DNA from: Sulfurovum sp.
GTDB lineage: Bacteria; Campylobacterota; Campylobacteria; Campylobacterales; Sulfurovaceae
DNA length: 9,172 nt
Direction of reading: 5' to 3'
Assembly: GCA_020726085.1 (NCBI GenBank)
Contig: DYTG01000073.1
Span: 1-9,172, forward strand
The notes beneath the pieces were generated by a model. That model was given only the letters and a program-made list of their open reading frames with translations. It was not told the DNA's origin and made no database searches. Position 1 is the first letter of the stretch, and each line of letters begins with the position of its first letter. Shown piece after piece: positions 1 to 6,410 of the stretch. A program made the position numbers and the translations under genes.

Positions 1-42
1 GGAGAGGTGTAGAAAAAAGGTTTCGATGGGGTTATTTTGCAT
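1..42 (-). CDS. 5' end of an unidentified gene, cut by the window edge
   Basis: Fourteen codons are visible, beginning MQNNPIETFFLHLS and still open at the edge. The start ATG (42-40) overlaps the TGA stop of the FtsH-like gene by one base (TGATG), and a strong Shine-Dalgarno sequence, GGGAGGTG (55-48 on the minus strand), lies 5 nt upstream inside the last codons of that gene. This arrangement makes a real, translationally coupled last-or-later gene of the aroB operon very likely. Fourteen residues are too few to assign a family, and there is no obvious signal peptide or membrane segment yet, so no function is proposed. Confidence 0.75.
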   Translation of the reverse strand, partial: MQNNPIETFFLHLS

Positions 43-1715
43 CAAAACACCTCCCGTAGTATCTCTTTGACTTTGGATTGGTCGATGTTTTCGTAGCGAA
101 GCATATAGGTTGTGACTCTATCAAGTACCGTATCAAGCTTGGCTATGAGTTCTTCTATCTCTTGGTTTAGTTCACGGTAGATTTGCTCTTTGGCTTGAAG
201 TGTAGAGCCAAAAGGTTCACCCATGGAGTATCTATCGTAAATATCATCGATAATAGTTTTGGCTCTTTTGATATCCTCTTGGGCGTTGGTAAATTTATCG
301 TGGTAGTGCTTTTGGGTAGCGATTGTACCTGCAAGAAAGATTTTGGCAAGGTCAAGGAATTGAGTGCGTGAGAGTATCTCCACATCGTGTTCGATAAGTT
401 TGGTAGTGACAATGCCGATTTTGTCAAACTCCACATCGTACCATGTCGCTACAATGGCTTTGGCGGATTGATAGAGGGCTTGAAGCTCTCGCTCTTTGTA
501 GCTAAGCGATTTGATTTTTTTGCGTCCATTGACAACTTTTTCCCGAATGGCTTCAAAATCATCATCGTTGATATTGTCTCGCCCTTGTTTGATAGCATAG
601 AGTCCCGCTTCATTGACCAGCGTTGCCAGTGAGGCGTTACTGAGTCCTACCGTGACACGTGCCAACTGCTCTATATCGACATCGTGTTTTTTATTGGCTA
701 GGTAGAGTTCGAGTACTTTGTGACGATCCTCCATATCGGGTAAGGAGATTTCGACTCTTCTATCAAATCGCCCCGAACGAAGCAAAGCACTATCGATGGA
801 TTCAAGATTGTTAGTAGCCCCTATCACCATGACTCCCGAACTATCCTCGAAGCCGTCCATCTCCGTAAGCAACTGATTGAGCGTCGCTTCTCGTTCGTCG
901 TTGCGATGCTCTCCTCGTTTTTTGCCCACAGAATCAATCTCATCGATAAAGATAATGCTAGGAGCTTGGCGTTTGGCCTCTTTGAAAAGCTCTTTGACTC
1001 GCGAAGCCCCTACGCCAACATAGATATGCACAAATGATGCTCCGCTTTGATAGAAAAAAGGGACATTTGCCTCACCTGCAACGGCTTTGGCGATGTAGGT
1101 TTTGCCCACCCCTGGAGGCCCTACAAGTAAGACACCTTTGGGGAGTTTGATGTGAAGTTTGGTGTATTTGTGAGGCGATTTCAAAAAATCAATAATCTCA
1201 CTAAGCTCCTCTTTGGCCTCGCTAATCCCTGCAATATCCTTAAAGCCAATATCGGATTGAATAGAGTAGATTTTGGGTGTCTCACTAGGAGTCTCTTGGG
1301 TTTGAAGCTCTTTGGATGATGCGATGGGTTTTTCTTGCCACTGCGTTGGGTATCGCTCTTTTTTGATGAGATAGATGAGCAAAAGCAACACAAAAAGAGC
1401 CAATAGGGTGTAGTAGATTTTGCTTCTATCCCATCGTATTTCGACTTTGTATTGACGGTACAAGAAGTTGTTATCAATGGCATCTTTGACTATCTTGTAC
1501 GCCCTTTTGTCGGTAAAGAAATAGAAATACTCCCTATCTTGTAAGACGCTTACAACGGCGTTTTGTTTGATAAATTTATCGGCTTCTTGGAGGGTAATGA
1601 CGTTGGATCGATCACGCAACGCCGAATAGAGCAAGAGTGCTATTAATAGCACCACCAGAGCGACAATGGCTTTGATATTTTTTTCTATTTTAAAGAGTTG
1701 TACGATTGGTTGCAT
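42..1715 (-). CDS. FtsH-like membrane AAA ATPase with degenerate M41 protease motif (pseudoprotease)
   Basis: 557 residues with FtsH architecture. TM1 is at about 14-33, a periplasmic segment of about 66 residues follows, TM2 is at about 101-117, then an AAA module and an M41-like C-terminal domain. The ATPase looks functional: Walker A GPPGVGKT (199-206), pore loop IYVG (231-234, Tyr in place of the usual Phe), Walker B IIFIDE (254-259), and arginine fingers R316 and R319 in GRFDRR. In the peptidase domain the expected AxHEAGHA is ALYQSAKA (413-420), so H, E and H are Y415, Q416 and K419. The Asp corresponding to the third zinc ligand (D481, in NAQEDIKRA) and the C-terminal YENID remain. The frame is uninterrupted, so this is not a frameshift artefact. 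Inference: ATP-driven extraction or remodelling of membrane proteins without proteolysis. H. pylori HP0286 sits in the same gene context (from memory). Start chosen by a strong SD 10 nt upstream; the gene overlaps mtaB by 26 nt. Confidence 0.93.
   Translation of the reverse strand: MQPIVQLFKIEKNIKAIVALVVLLIALLLYSALRDRSNVITLQEADKFIKQNAVVSVLQDREYFYFFTDKRAYKIVKDAIDNNFLYRQYKVEIRWDRSKIYYTLLALFVLLLLIYLIKKERYPTQWQEKPIASSKELQTQETPSETPKIYSIQSDIGFKDIAGISEAKEELSEIIDFLKSPHKYTKLHIKLPKGVLLVGPPGVGKTYIAKAVAGEANVPFFYQSGASFVHIYVGVGASRVKELFKEAKRQAPSIIFIDEIDSVGKKRGEHRNDEREATLNQLLTEMDGFEDSSGVMVIGATNNLESIDSALLRSGRFDRRVEISLPDMEDRHKVLELYLANKKHDVDIEQLARVTVGLSNASLATLVNEAGLYAIKQGRDNINDDDFEAIREKVVNGRKKIKSLSYKERELQALYQSAKAIVATWYDVEFDKIGIVTTKLIEHDVEILSRTQFLDLAKIFLAGTIATQKHYHDKFTNAQEDIKRAKTIIDDIYDRYSMGEPFGSTLQAKEQIYRELNQEIEELIAKLDTVLDRVTTYMLRYENIDQSKVKEILREVF
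48..55 (-). promoter_or_regulatory. Ribosome binding site for the edge gene, inside the FtsH-like CDS
   Basis: GGGAGGTG on the minus strand, with 7 nt between GGAGG and the ATG at 42. It is a near-perfect anti-16S match and encodes part of the C-terminal REVF of the upstream protein. It is the main reason for calling a real gene start in the last 42 bases of the window. Confidence 0.8.
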
Positions 1716-2940
1716 CTTCTACGCTAACCTCCTTCAAAAATTGCCACGTTGAGGCCAAATCCTCATTTTGGCTTGTGATTTCAACTCGATTGAAGTATTG
1801 ATCAAGCCCTCCATAGACCCCTTTTTTGCCACTCTCTACCAATACTTCCAAATCGTGAGCGTGTTGTTGTCTAAAAGCAAGGTTTTTTTGGGCGACGATT
1901 TGGACAAGCTCTTGGTGTCGAGTCTTGGCTGCCTCCCCACCAATAAGTGGTTTCATCAAAGCCGAGGGGGTATTGTCACGTTTAGAGTAACGAAAAGCGT
2001 GGATATGTGTCAAAGGGAGTTGCTGGAGTCTCTCAAGTGCTTCTTCCCATATTTTGCTTGTTTCGTGGGGATGGGCGACGATAAAATCTGTACCAATAGC
2101 ATAACCCTGATTGGCTATCTCTTCAAGCAAGGCTCTATCGCTACTGTAACGATTGCGTCGGTTCATGATTTCAAGCATCCTATCGCTGGTGTGTTGCAAG
2201 GCGACATGGAGGTGTTTTGCCATAAAAGGCTCACTAAGGAGTTCTTTGAGTTCACTGTCAATTTGCATAGGTTCAAGTGAGCCGATACGAATACGTCTAA
2301 CCCCTCGAATCAAAGCAATGCTTTTGATAAGTTTGGCGATAGAGGAGTGGGTATCTTTGCCGTAGCTTCCCACATTGGTCCCCGTCAAGACAAACTCTCC
2401 AAAGCCGTTACTAGCTAGTATGCGTACTTGCTCTAAGATAGTGGCTTCATGGTGTGAACGTGCATTGCCTCTTACAAAAGGGATAATGCAATAAGAACAG
2501 CGAAAGTCACACCCCTCTTGTATCTTGATAAAAGCCCGACTTTTGCCCACAAACTCCGCTACAATAGAGTTGTCGATGTGGTTAATATCGCCCAGTTCAT
2601 AAAAAGGCTGGGGGGTTTGAAGCACACTATCGATCGCCTCTTTTTGGGAGTGACCCATGACACCAAAAACCTTTTTTTGAGCCAAAAGTTCTTCGCCTTT
2701 GGAGAATGCCCCGCACCCTGCGAGGATAATTTTGGCTTGAGGGTTGCTTTTTTTGATGGAGTTGATGTAGCTACGCACTGAACTATCGGCTCCATTGGTG
2801 ACGGTACAGGAGTTGATAACGATAGTATTGGCCTCTTCTTCGCTACTAAGTCTAAAATTTTGAAGTTTGGAAATCATCACTTGGGTATCAAATTGATTGG
2901 TACGACACCCAAAGGTTTTGAAAAAAACTTTATTATTCAT
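1690..2940 (-). CDS. mtaB: tRNA (N6-threonylcarbamoyladenosine(37)-C2)-methylthiotransferase MtaB
   Basis: A 416-residue radical-SAM methylthiotransferase. The family adds a methylthio group to t6A37 of tRNA, giving ms2t6A, in the cytoplasm, using two [4Fe-4S] clusters. The N-terminal UPF0004 domain has its three cluster cysteines: C12 (TFGCRTNQFD), C45 (NSCTVT) and C75 (AGCGAF). The radical SAM CxxxCxxC is C144/C148/C151 (GCDFRCSYC), and about 355-402 fits a TRAM-type RNA-binding end. TFGCRTNQFD and the overall length favour MtaB over MiaB or RimO, but the split rests on recognition only. The frame is open upstream to 3222, but that part lies inside the MscS gene and has no family similarity. 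The start at 2940 gives the expected N terminus, has AAGG 9 nt upstream, and overlaps the MscS stop by 8 nt (ATGAATAA). The stop lies 26 nt inside the FtsH-like gene. A slightly unusual A-H-P-H-E (289-293) replaces the common GFPGE. Confidence 0.9.
   Translation of the reverse strand: MNNKVFFKTFGCRTNQFDTQVMISKLQNFRLSSEEEANTIVINSCTVTNGADSSVRSYINSIKKSNPQAKIILAGCGAFSKGEELLAQKKVFGVMGHSQKEAIDSVLQTPQPFYELGDINHIDNSIVAEFVGKSRAFIKIQEGCDFRCSYCIIPFVRGNARSHHEATILEQVRILASNGFGEFVLTGTNVGSYGKDTHSSIAKLIKSIALIRGVRRIRIGSLEPMQIDSELKELLSEPFMAKHLHVALQHTSDRMLEIMNRRNRYSSDRALLEEIANQGYAIGTDFIVAHPHETSKIWEEALERLQQLPLTHIHAFRYSKRDNTPSALMKPLIGGEAAKTRHQELVQIVAQKNLAFRQQHAHDLEVLVESGKKGVYGGLDQYFNRVEITSQNEDLASTWQFLKEVSVEDATNRTTL
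1726..1734 (-). promoter_or_regulatory. Ribosome binding site of the FtsH-like gene, inside mtaB
   Basis: AAGGAGGTT on the minus strand, 10 nt before the ATG at 1715, located within the last codons of mtaB. It is a near-complete anti-16S match and fixes the start of the FtsH-like gene. It also implies initiation coupled to translation of mtaB. Confidence 0.8.
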
Positions 2941-4603
2941 CAGCTGAAGCCTTAGGGGGTTGATTGGAATCAAGGGGTTTGTATCCCGCTTGGCGTACGT
3001 GTTTGTCAATAAAGAGCGATTGGGCGGGATAAGCCAAAGAGATATTAGGTTCTTTTTTGATTTGTTCCATAATCTCCATTGAGATAGTACTGCGAAGCTT
3101 AAGAGTAGCAAAAGAGTTAGTAAGGTACCATGAGCTGATTTTAATGCCATAAGTATCAAAAAAGGCAAAAATACGAGGTTCGACGTTGGTATTTTTGAGA
3201 CTGTATTCACTTCTAAGAGCATTAAGTTGTTTGCGGGTTATCTCGGTATAGCCTTTGGAATATTTTTTGGTTACCTCCTTGGCTATCGACATGGCACGTT
3301 TCTCATCCGAATCAAAGGTAATGATAAAATCAATCCCATCCCATACGGTTTTAAGACCTGCATGCGAGTAGTTGGATATCATTTCGGTGAAAATATAGTT
3401 ATTGGGGATAAAAACAAAGCGTCCCGCTCTACGGTTTGTCGTATAGGTTACAAGCGTCACATCCTCTTGCATGGTCATACGAAGCAGTGAAATATCAACA
3501 ATATCACCCACATAGACCACACCGTTTCTATCAAATCTCACCCTATCGCCGATACGAATTGAATCACTCGTGACAAGCACAATCCATCCTAGCATATTCA
3601 TAAACCAATCTTTCATAGCAATGGCAATACCCGCCGAAGCAAAACTAAGTACGGTGACCAAATAGGAGACATTTTCGATATAACTAAAGAGCAATACAAG
3701 AATCAAAACGGTAAAAAAGAGCATATTAAGAGCTTTGTTGATACGATAAGCACGATCATCATCAAGCATATAGCGTCTAGTGAGAAGTTTGAGTATGACA
3801 AGCACAATCACAAAAAAGAAAATCGCCATTAATAATGTAAGGGTTTTTTGAATCTCTCGTTTGATTTCACTGTTGAGTTTGAGATTGATCTCTTCAATCT
3901 TTTTTTCATACACGTTTTTGGTGGTTTTAAAAATCTCCAAAAGCTCTTCAAAGGTAACAAGTTTTCGATCTAGGTTGCTTAGTTGATTCTGATAGGCGAC
4001 TAAACTTTGGTTGGACTCATCGAGTTCTATGATGCGTTGGAGTACTACTTTTTCCTCTTTGATTTGATTGACCATCTGCTGAAGCGAATCGTAGCGTTCT
4101 TGATACTCTTTGTGATCGCTGTTGAGTGTTTTTTGATATGATATGGCGTTGAGTATCGCAATGGGATTGCCCACGCTGGGTGTCTCTTCGATATTGTTGT
4201 GTTTGAGAATCTTCTCAAAAGGGTCTTTCTCATACTCTTTGAGAAGTTGAAGTTTGCCCGATACGGTTCGTTGTTCGTTTTGTAAATCTTGAAGTTGTTT
4301 TTCTTGTTTTTGCGTGAGCGACTTTAGATTTTCCAAACGTTTAATCTCTTTATCGAGCAGTTCATTTTGAGCGATGAGTTTTTCGTAGGTGCGATAGTTG
4401 CTGTAGATTTTGAGCCAAATATTATTTTCATTAATATCCTCATCTAGTTTGTTTTTTTCTTTGATAAGCTCTTGCTTTTCGATGTTTTTTTGAGCCTCTT
4501 GAGTATGCGTTACATTGGAGGCATTGGACTCTGGGGAAACATCACCGTTTTGGGAGTAAAGGCAAAGCGTTGCAAAAGCTATAATCGTTACTATTTTTTT
4601 CAT
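2933..4603 (-). CDS. MscS-family mechanosensitive channel with large periplasmic coiled coil
   Basis: 556 residues. A signal peptide (1 to about 17, MKKIVTIIAFATLCLYS) leads into a long, charged, Gln/Glu/Lys-rich helical region (about 35-250) predicted to be periplasmic coiled coil. TM segments follow at about 255-275, 291-308 and 314-345. The last is the pore helix type, with an Ala/Gly-rich FASAGIAIAMKDW and then the MscS beta domain (IRIGDRVRF, 349-357, and FIPNN, 398-402). The C-terminal cytoplasmic alpha/beta cage domain runs to about 535, with a polar tail. The basic loop after TM1 (RRYMLDDDRAYRINK) agrees with N-out, C-in topology. Family role: tension-gated release of solutes on hypo-osmotic shock. 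The extended N terminus resembles larger MscK/YnaI-type channels in principle rather than the minimal MscS of about 286 residues. It starts 5 nt after the aroB stop, with AGAGGT 13 nt upstream. H. pylori HP0284 occupies the same place (from memory). Confidence 0.9.
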   Translation of the reverse strand: MKKIVTIIAFATLCLYSQNGDVSPESNASNVTHTQEAQKNIEKQELIKEKNKLDEDINENNIWLKIYSNYRTYEKLIAQNELLDKEIKRLENLKSLTQKQEKQLQDLQNEQRTVSGKLQLLKEYEKDPFEKILKHNNIEETPSVGNPIAILNAISYQKTLNSDHKEYQERYDSLQQMVNQIKEEKVVLQRIIELDESNQSLVAYQNQLSNLDRKLVTFEELLEIFKTTKNVYEKKIEEINLKLNSEIKREIQKTLTLLMAIFFFVIVLVILKLLTRRYMLDDDRAYRINKALNMLFFTVLILVLLFSYIENVSYLVTVLSFASAGIAIAMKDWFMNMLGWIVLVTSDSIRIGDRVRFDRNGVVYVGDIVDISLLRMTMQEDVTLVTYTTNRRAGRFVFIPNNYIFTEMISNYSHAGLKTVWDGIDFIITFDSDEKRAMSIAKEVTKKYSKGYTEITRKQLNALRSEYSLKNTNVEPRIFAFFDTYGIKISSWYLTNSFATLKLRSTISMEIMEQIKKEPNISLAYPAQSLFIDKHVRQAGYKPLDSNQPPKASADE

Positions 4604-4608
4604 TTATC

Positions 4609-5655
4609 TTATACAAACCTCTTTAAGACTTTTTTGACGCTTACAACATCAATATCGGATTTGATGATATGCGTCCCTATTGCAGCGTTGGGGAGAATGA
4701 AAGTAAGGGTATCGTTGAGACTCTTTTTATCCAAAAAGAAATGCGCATAAAAGCTATTGCTCTCTTTGATCCGATAGGTTGTAGGCAACTTAAAGCGTTT
4801 TAATAGTTTGGCAATCCTAAGGGCATCATGAAGGCTAAGAAGTCCTATTTCAAGGGCAAGTTCATTGGCCATCATCATCCCAATAGCCACCGCTTCACCG
4901 TGCAGATAGGTGGTATAGTGGGTTTCCTTCTCGATCACATGAGCAAAAGTGTGACCGTAGTTGAGTACCGCTCGAATACCCGCCTCTTTCTCATCTTCAT
5001 TAACCACTTGGGCTTTGAGTTCGACGCAACGTTTGATAAATGTTTTGAGTATTTTAGGATCACTCAAATCTTCTTTTTCAATTGAGTCAAAAAAATCCTT
5101 ATCAAACATCACCGCCATCTTAATCATCTCGGCTACCCCCGCTCCAAACTCACGAGCTGGAAGCGTCTCCAGAAATTTCGTATCAATATAGACCGCACGG
5201 GGTTGATAAAAAGCTCCGATGAGATTTTTGCCATAGGCATTATTGACGCCTGTTTTTCCTCCCACACTTGCATCGACTTGTGCCAAAAGTGTTGTGGGGA
5301 TTTGCACAAAATCAATACCTCTTTGATACAAACTTGCACAAAAACCCGTCATATCGCCAATCACTCCACCACCCAAGGCAATAAGTGTCGATTTTCTATC
5401 CAAACGGTATGCAAAAAGTTGATTTAAAATCTCTTCAACCGTTGCAAGATTTTTATACTCCTCACCATCTTTTATTGTCACCACATCGAGTTGTGGGGCT
5501 TTAATGCAACTCAAAACTCTCTCAAGATGGAGTGGAGCAATCGTCTCATTGGTAATAATAGCTACTTTGTGTGCAAACTCCAAATGAGGTAAGGTATCAA
5601 TGGTAATAGTGTAGTGTATATCGTTGGCATGGAGTAAATGAATGGGTATAGTCAT
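4609..5655 (-). CDS. aroB: 3-dehydroquinate synthase
   Basis: 348 residues, the usual AroB length. It converts DAHP to 3-dehydroquinate, the second step of the shikimate pathway, using NAD+ and a divalent metal in the cytoplasm. Visible motifs are the GGGVIGDMTGF nucleotide-binding loop (95-105), DASVGGKTGVN (128-138), and the metal ligands E176 (GVAEMIK), H235 (NYGHTFAH) and H252 (LHGEAVAIGM). The frame stays open upstream to 5892, but those codons run through the slyD terminator and slyD itself in another frame and encode low-complexity sequence. The start at 5655 gives the expected beta-strand N terminus (MTIPIHLL) and has TTAAGG upstream. It is the first gene of the left-hand operon, with its own likely promoter, and the next gene follows after 5 nt. 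Confidence 0.96.
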   Translation of the reverse strand: MTIPIHLLHANDIHYTITIDTLPHLEFAHKVAIITNETIAPLHLERVLSCIKAPQLDVVTIKDGEEYKNLATVEEILNQLFAYRLDRKSTLIALGGGVIGDMTGFCASLYQRGIDFVQIPTTLLAQVDASVGGKTGVNNAYGKNLIGAFYQPRAVYIDTKFLETLPAREFGAGVAEMIKMAVMFDKDFFDSIEKEDLSDPKILKTFIKRCVELKAQVVNEDEKEAGIRAVLNYGHTFAHVIEKETHYTTYLHGEAVAIGMMMANELALEIGLLSLHDALRIAKLLKRFKLPTTYRIKESNSFYAHFFLDKKSLNDTLTFILPNAAIGTHIIKSDIDVVSVKKVLKRFV

Positions 5656-5665
5656 AGTGAAATTA

Positions 5666-5672
5666 GCCTTAA
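5666..5672 (-). promoter_or_regulatory. Ribosome binding site deciding the aroB start
   Basis: TTAAGGC on the minus strand, 10 nt before the ATG at 5655. It is a modest anti-16S match. Together with the family N terminus it rejects the upstream in-frame ATG at 5892. Confidence 0.55.
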
Positions 5673-5705
5673 AATTTAAGTTGATTTTAGAGGCTATTTT
5701 ACTTA

Positions 5706-5741
5706 AATGTTGATTATAGATAACTTGATTGAAGGAATATA
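5706..5741 (-). promoter_or_regulatory. Likely sigma-70 promoter of the aroB operon
   Basis: A perfect TATAAT (5718-5713, minus strand) lies just after the slyD terminator in an AT-rich stretch and would start transcription near 5706, giving a leader of about 50 nt. No good TTGACA is present at the usual spacing (TATATT at 5741-5736). That is common in Campylobacterota, whose sigma-70 promoters often lack a clear -35 box. Position and box quality support it; there is no experimental evidence. Confidence 0.55.
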
Positions 5742-5744
5742 GAT

Positions 5745-5780
5745 GTAAAATTAAAAAGAAGGTAGCCCACAATGGGCTAC
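5745..5780 (-). terminator. Rho-independent terminator after slyD
   Basis: The 8-bp perfect inverted repeat GTAGCCCA / TGGGCTAC (5780-5773 and 5769-5762) with a 3-nt loop TTG starts 5 nt after the slyD stop. On the transcribed strand it is followed by CTTCTTTTTAATTTTA, a U-rich tail. It separates the tol-pal/slyD unit from the aroB operon. Confidence 0.88.
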
Positions 5781-5785
5781 TTAGT

Positions 5786-6349
5786 TTAGTGACTACAGCA
5801 TCCGCCACCGTGTCCGTGGTCATGATTATGATGGTCGTTCGTTCCACAACTTCCGCCACCGCAACATCCGCCACCGCTTCCTTCGATTTCACCGCTTAGA
5901 GCTTCATCTACGGTTGCCTCTCGACAATCAAGAATGCTTACGCTAAACATCAAATCTTTTCCTGCCAATGGATGATTGTAATCAATGGTTACTTCACTAT
6001 CAGTAAAGCCTGCAACAGTAACTTGAACGGGCTGACCCTCTTCACCTTGACCGTATAAAACCATTCCCTCTTTGAGTTCAATTCCATTAAATTGATCAAT
6101 AGGAAGTGTTTGAACCTCTTGGGGATTGTATTGACCATAAGCTTCATCGGCTTTGATAAGCATATCACCGCTTTGACCTTTTTTCATCCCTATCAATGCT
6201 TTTTCCAACCCAATAATGATATGGTTGTGACCTGTAATAAACTCCAATGGAGCTTGATCTCTGTTGCTATCAATTACTTCACTCTGACCTACTTGGGTCA
6301 CTTGATAAGAAATTGAAACCACACTGTTTTTATCTTCTACGATTGACAT
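5786..6349 (-). CDS. slyD: SlyD-type FKBP peptidyl-prolyl isomerase with Cys/His-rich metal-binding tail
   Basis: 187 residues, cytoplasmic (no signal peptide). The FKBP fold runs from about 5 to 68 and 121 to 150. Its core motifs include PLEFITGHNHIIIGLEKAL (34-52), MKKGQSGDM (55-63) and the AYGQY entry (70-74) into the insert-in-flap chaperone domain (about 72-120). NHPLAGKDLMF (125-135) is the conserved return strand. The tail (156-187) is Gly-rich with C162, C163, C168, C184, C185 and H173, H174, H176, H178, H180, H187. This fits the SlyD role of nickel (or other metal) storage and delivery, for example to NiFe hydrogenase, besides prolyl isomerisation and folding. GGAGAA lies 8 nt before the ATG. 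It follows cpoB after a 61-bp gap and is closed by a strong terminator. Campylobacterota commonly have slyD next to the tol-pal genes (from memory). Confidence 0.94.
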   Translation of the reverse strand: MSIVEDKNSVVSISYQVTQVGQSEVIDSNRDQAPLEFITGHNHIIIGLEKALIGMKKGQSGDMLIKADEAYGQYNPQEVQTLPIDQFNGIELKEGMVLYGQGEEGQPVQVTVAGFTDSEVTIDYNHPLAGKDLMFSVSILDCREATVDEALSGEIEGSGGGCCGGGSCGTNDHHNHDHGHGGGCCSH

Positions 6350-6382
6350 ATTTTTATTTCTCCGTTATTTGTAGTAGGGATT

Positions 6383-6397
6383 ATTGTACCTATAATA
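6383..6397 (-). promoter_or_regulatory. Weak candidate promoter for slyD
   Basis: The 61-bp cpoB-slyD gap contains TATTAT (6397-6392) and TACAAT (6388-6383) on the minus strand, either of which could be a -10 box. No matching -35 is seen. No terminator follows cpoB, so read-through from tolB-pal-cpoB is equally possible. Confidence 0.3.
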
Positions 6398-6410
6398 GCT
6401 GAATCTAATC

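Noticed and set aside
183..632. Plus-strand open frames opposite the FtsH-like gene (and similar ones opposite mtaB, aroB and tolB)
   Set aside because: They have no recognisable motifs and overlap well-identified genes on the other strand.
42..1715. Loss of HExxH as a frameshift or sequencing artefact
   Set aside because: Residues on both sides align in frame with FtsH, and the codons for Y-Q-S-A-K give a smooth substitution pattern with no insertion or deletion.
2941..3222. In-frame upstream extension of mtaB to an ATG at 3222
   Set aside because: It lies wholly inside the MscS channel coding sequence, adds about 94 residues with no family similarity, and the internal ATG at 2940 gives the expected methylthiotransferase N terminus.
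5656..5892. In-frame upstream extension of aroB to an ATG at 5892
   Set aside because: It reads through the slyD tail in another frame, the terminator and the promoter region, giving low-complexity protein. AroB length and N terminus fit the start at 5655.
6382..6397. Dyad TATTATA-GG-TACAATA before slyD as a metal-regulator operator or terminator
   Set aside because: The stem is AT-only with a 2-nt loop, so it is not a terminator. Its spacing does not match the NikR or Fur operators known from Helicobacter. Probably chance within an AT-rich gap.
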